From JAYZAP01 sp964645285 (GTDB taxonomy: Bacteria > Pseudomonadota > Alphaproteobacteria > JAAXGF01), in NCBI GenBank assembly GCA_964645285.1, contig CAZYDR010000059.1, forward strand, positions 1-22,730: a DNA stretch of 22,730 bases. The letters are read 5' to 3'. The notes beneath the pieces are model-generated. The model had not been told where the DNA came from. It saw nothing but the letters and a program-made list of their open reading frames with translations, and searched no databases. Shown piece after piece: positions 22,617-22,730 of the stretch (position 1 is the stretch's first letter; the number at the start of each line of letters is the position of its first letter). The position numbers were made by a program, and so were the translations under genes.

Positions 22617-22645
22617 GTTGTATCCCCGCAAAACCCCAAAATCAA
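22617..22645 (-). promoter_or_regulatory. Probable promoter of the chorismate mutase-hisC-tyrA operon
   Basis: On the minus strand TTGATT (22645-22640) and TACAAC (22622-22617) are 17 bases apart, each matching consensus at four of six positions. Transcription near 22610 leaves a leader of about 26 bases to ATG 22583 and excludes the TTG at 22631 as a start. Confidence 0.45.
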
Positions 22646-22653
22646 AGAAAACG

Positions 22654-22683
22654 TTGACATTGTCAGCTCCGAAAACCTAGGCT
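22654..22683 (+). promoter_or_regulatory. Probable rightward promoter for a gene beyond the window
   Basis: A perfect -35 TTGACA (22654-22659) is followed 18 bases later by TAGGCT (22678-22683), a weak -10. No reading frame of note starts before the window ends at 22730. TGACA-t-TGTCA (22655-22665) is an inverted repeat over the -35 box and could be an operator. The driven gene is unknown. Confidence 0.45.
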
Positions 22684-22730
22684 CAGGACTCATTGATTGA
22701 TCCAGAAGATGACGATATCAGCGATACAGA

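Noticed and set aside
22584..22631. TTG 22631 as start of the chorismate mutase, or a phenylalanine/tyrosine leader peptide in this stretch
   Set aside because: The predicted promoter places transcription start downstream of it, it is in frame with the gene and not a separate peptide, and no attenuator hairpins are seen.

Overview
The window is a dense, GC-rich stretch of a chromosome, most likely from an alphaproteobacterium of the Rhodospirillales type. The assignment rests on family content and gene order: an etfBA-hbd run, the TIGR02302 and DUF2125 families, an hpt-cpdR pair, an argH-lptM-lysA run, and a class II (B12-dependent) ribonucleotide reductase. Genes are tightly packed with many 1-4 nt start/stop overlaps. 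No gene-free stretch exceeds 300 bases. I see no rRNA, tRNA, CRISPR array, prophage or transposase gene.

Layout. 1-2400 (+): the end of etfB, then etfA and a 3-hydroxybutyryl-CoA dehydrogenase, an electron-transfer and acyl-CoA unit. 2401-2622: a structured inverted-repeat element. 2623-3075 (+): a YtoQ-family protein. 3078-3683 (-): a TlpA-like thioredoxin, divergent from 3705-8981 (+), which holds argH, a 42-residue LptM-like lipoprotein, lysA and a large TIGR02302 membrane protein, all overlapping. 8982-9204: a second copy of the structured element and a perfect 26-bp palindrome. 9205-10822 (-): a DUF3426 zinc-ribbon protein, hpt and a cpdR gene interrupted by an in-frame TAG. 10990-13973 (+): ftsE, ftsX, a YdcF/DUF218 protein and plsC. 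13931-14147: three DnaA-box-like 9-mers at an exact 12-bp period, an AT-rich stretch and a promoter. 14148-16454 (+): class II ribonucleotide reductase. 16461-18565 (-): chaC and an MttB-family methyltransferase. 18665-19672 (+): a DUF2125 protein. 19673-22583 (-): chorismate mutase, hisC and tyrA, a tyrosine-branch operon. 22584-22730: a divergent promoter region for that operon and for a rightward gene outside the window.

Most of the window is ordinary housekeeping metabolism and envelope or division biology. Four things stand out. (1) A two-copy intergenic element of about 165 bp is built of small tetraloop hairpins. The tip hairpins of its two copies are exchanged as reverse complements while the core keeps its orientation. 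(2) The cpdR gene carries a premature amber codon and has lost an acidic-pocket residue. (3) A DnaA-box-like array sits upstream of the ribonucleotide reductase gene. (4) The chorismate mutase carries what looks like a decayed prephenate dehydratase/ACT tail. I see no wholly new multi-gene system here; the structured repeat is the best candidate for something undescribed.
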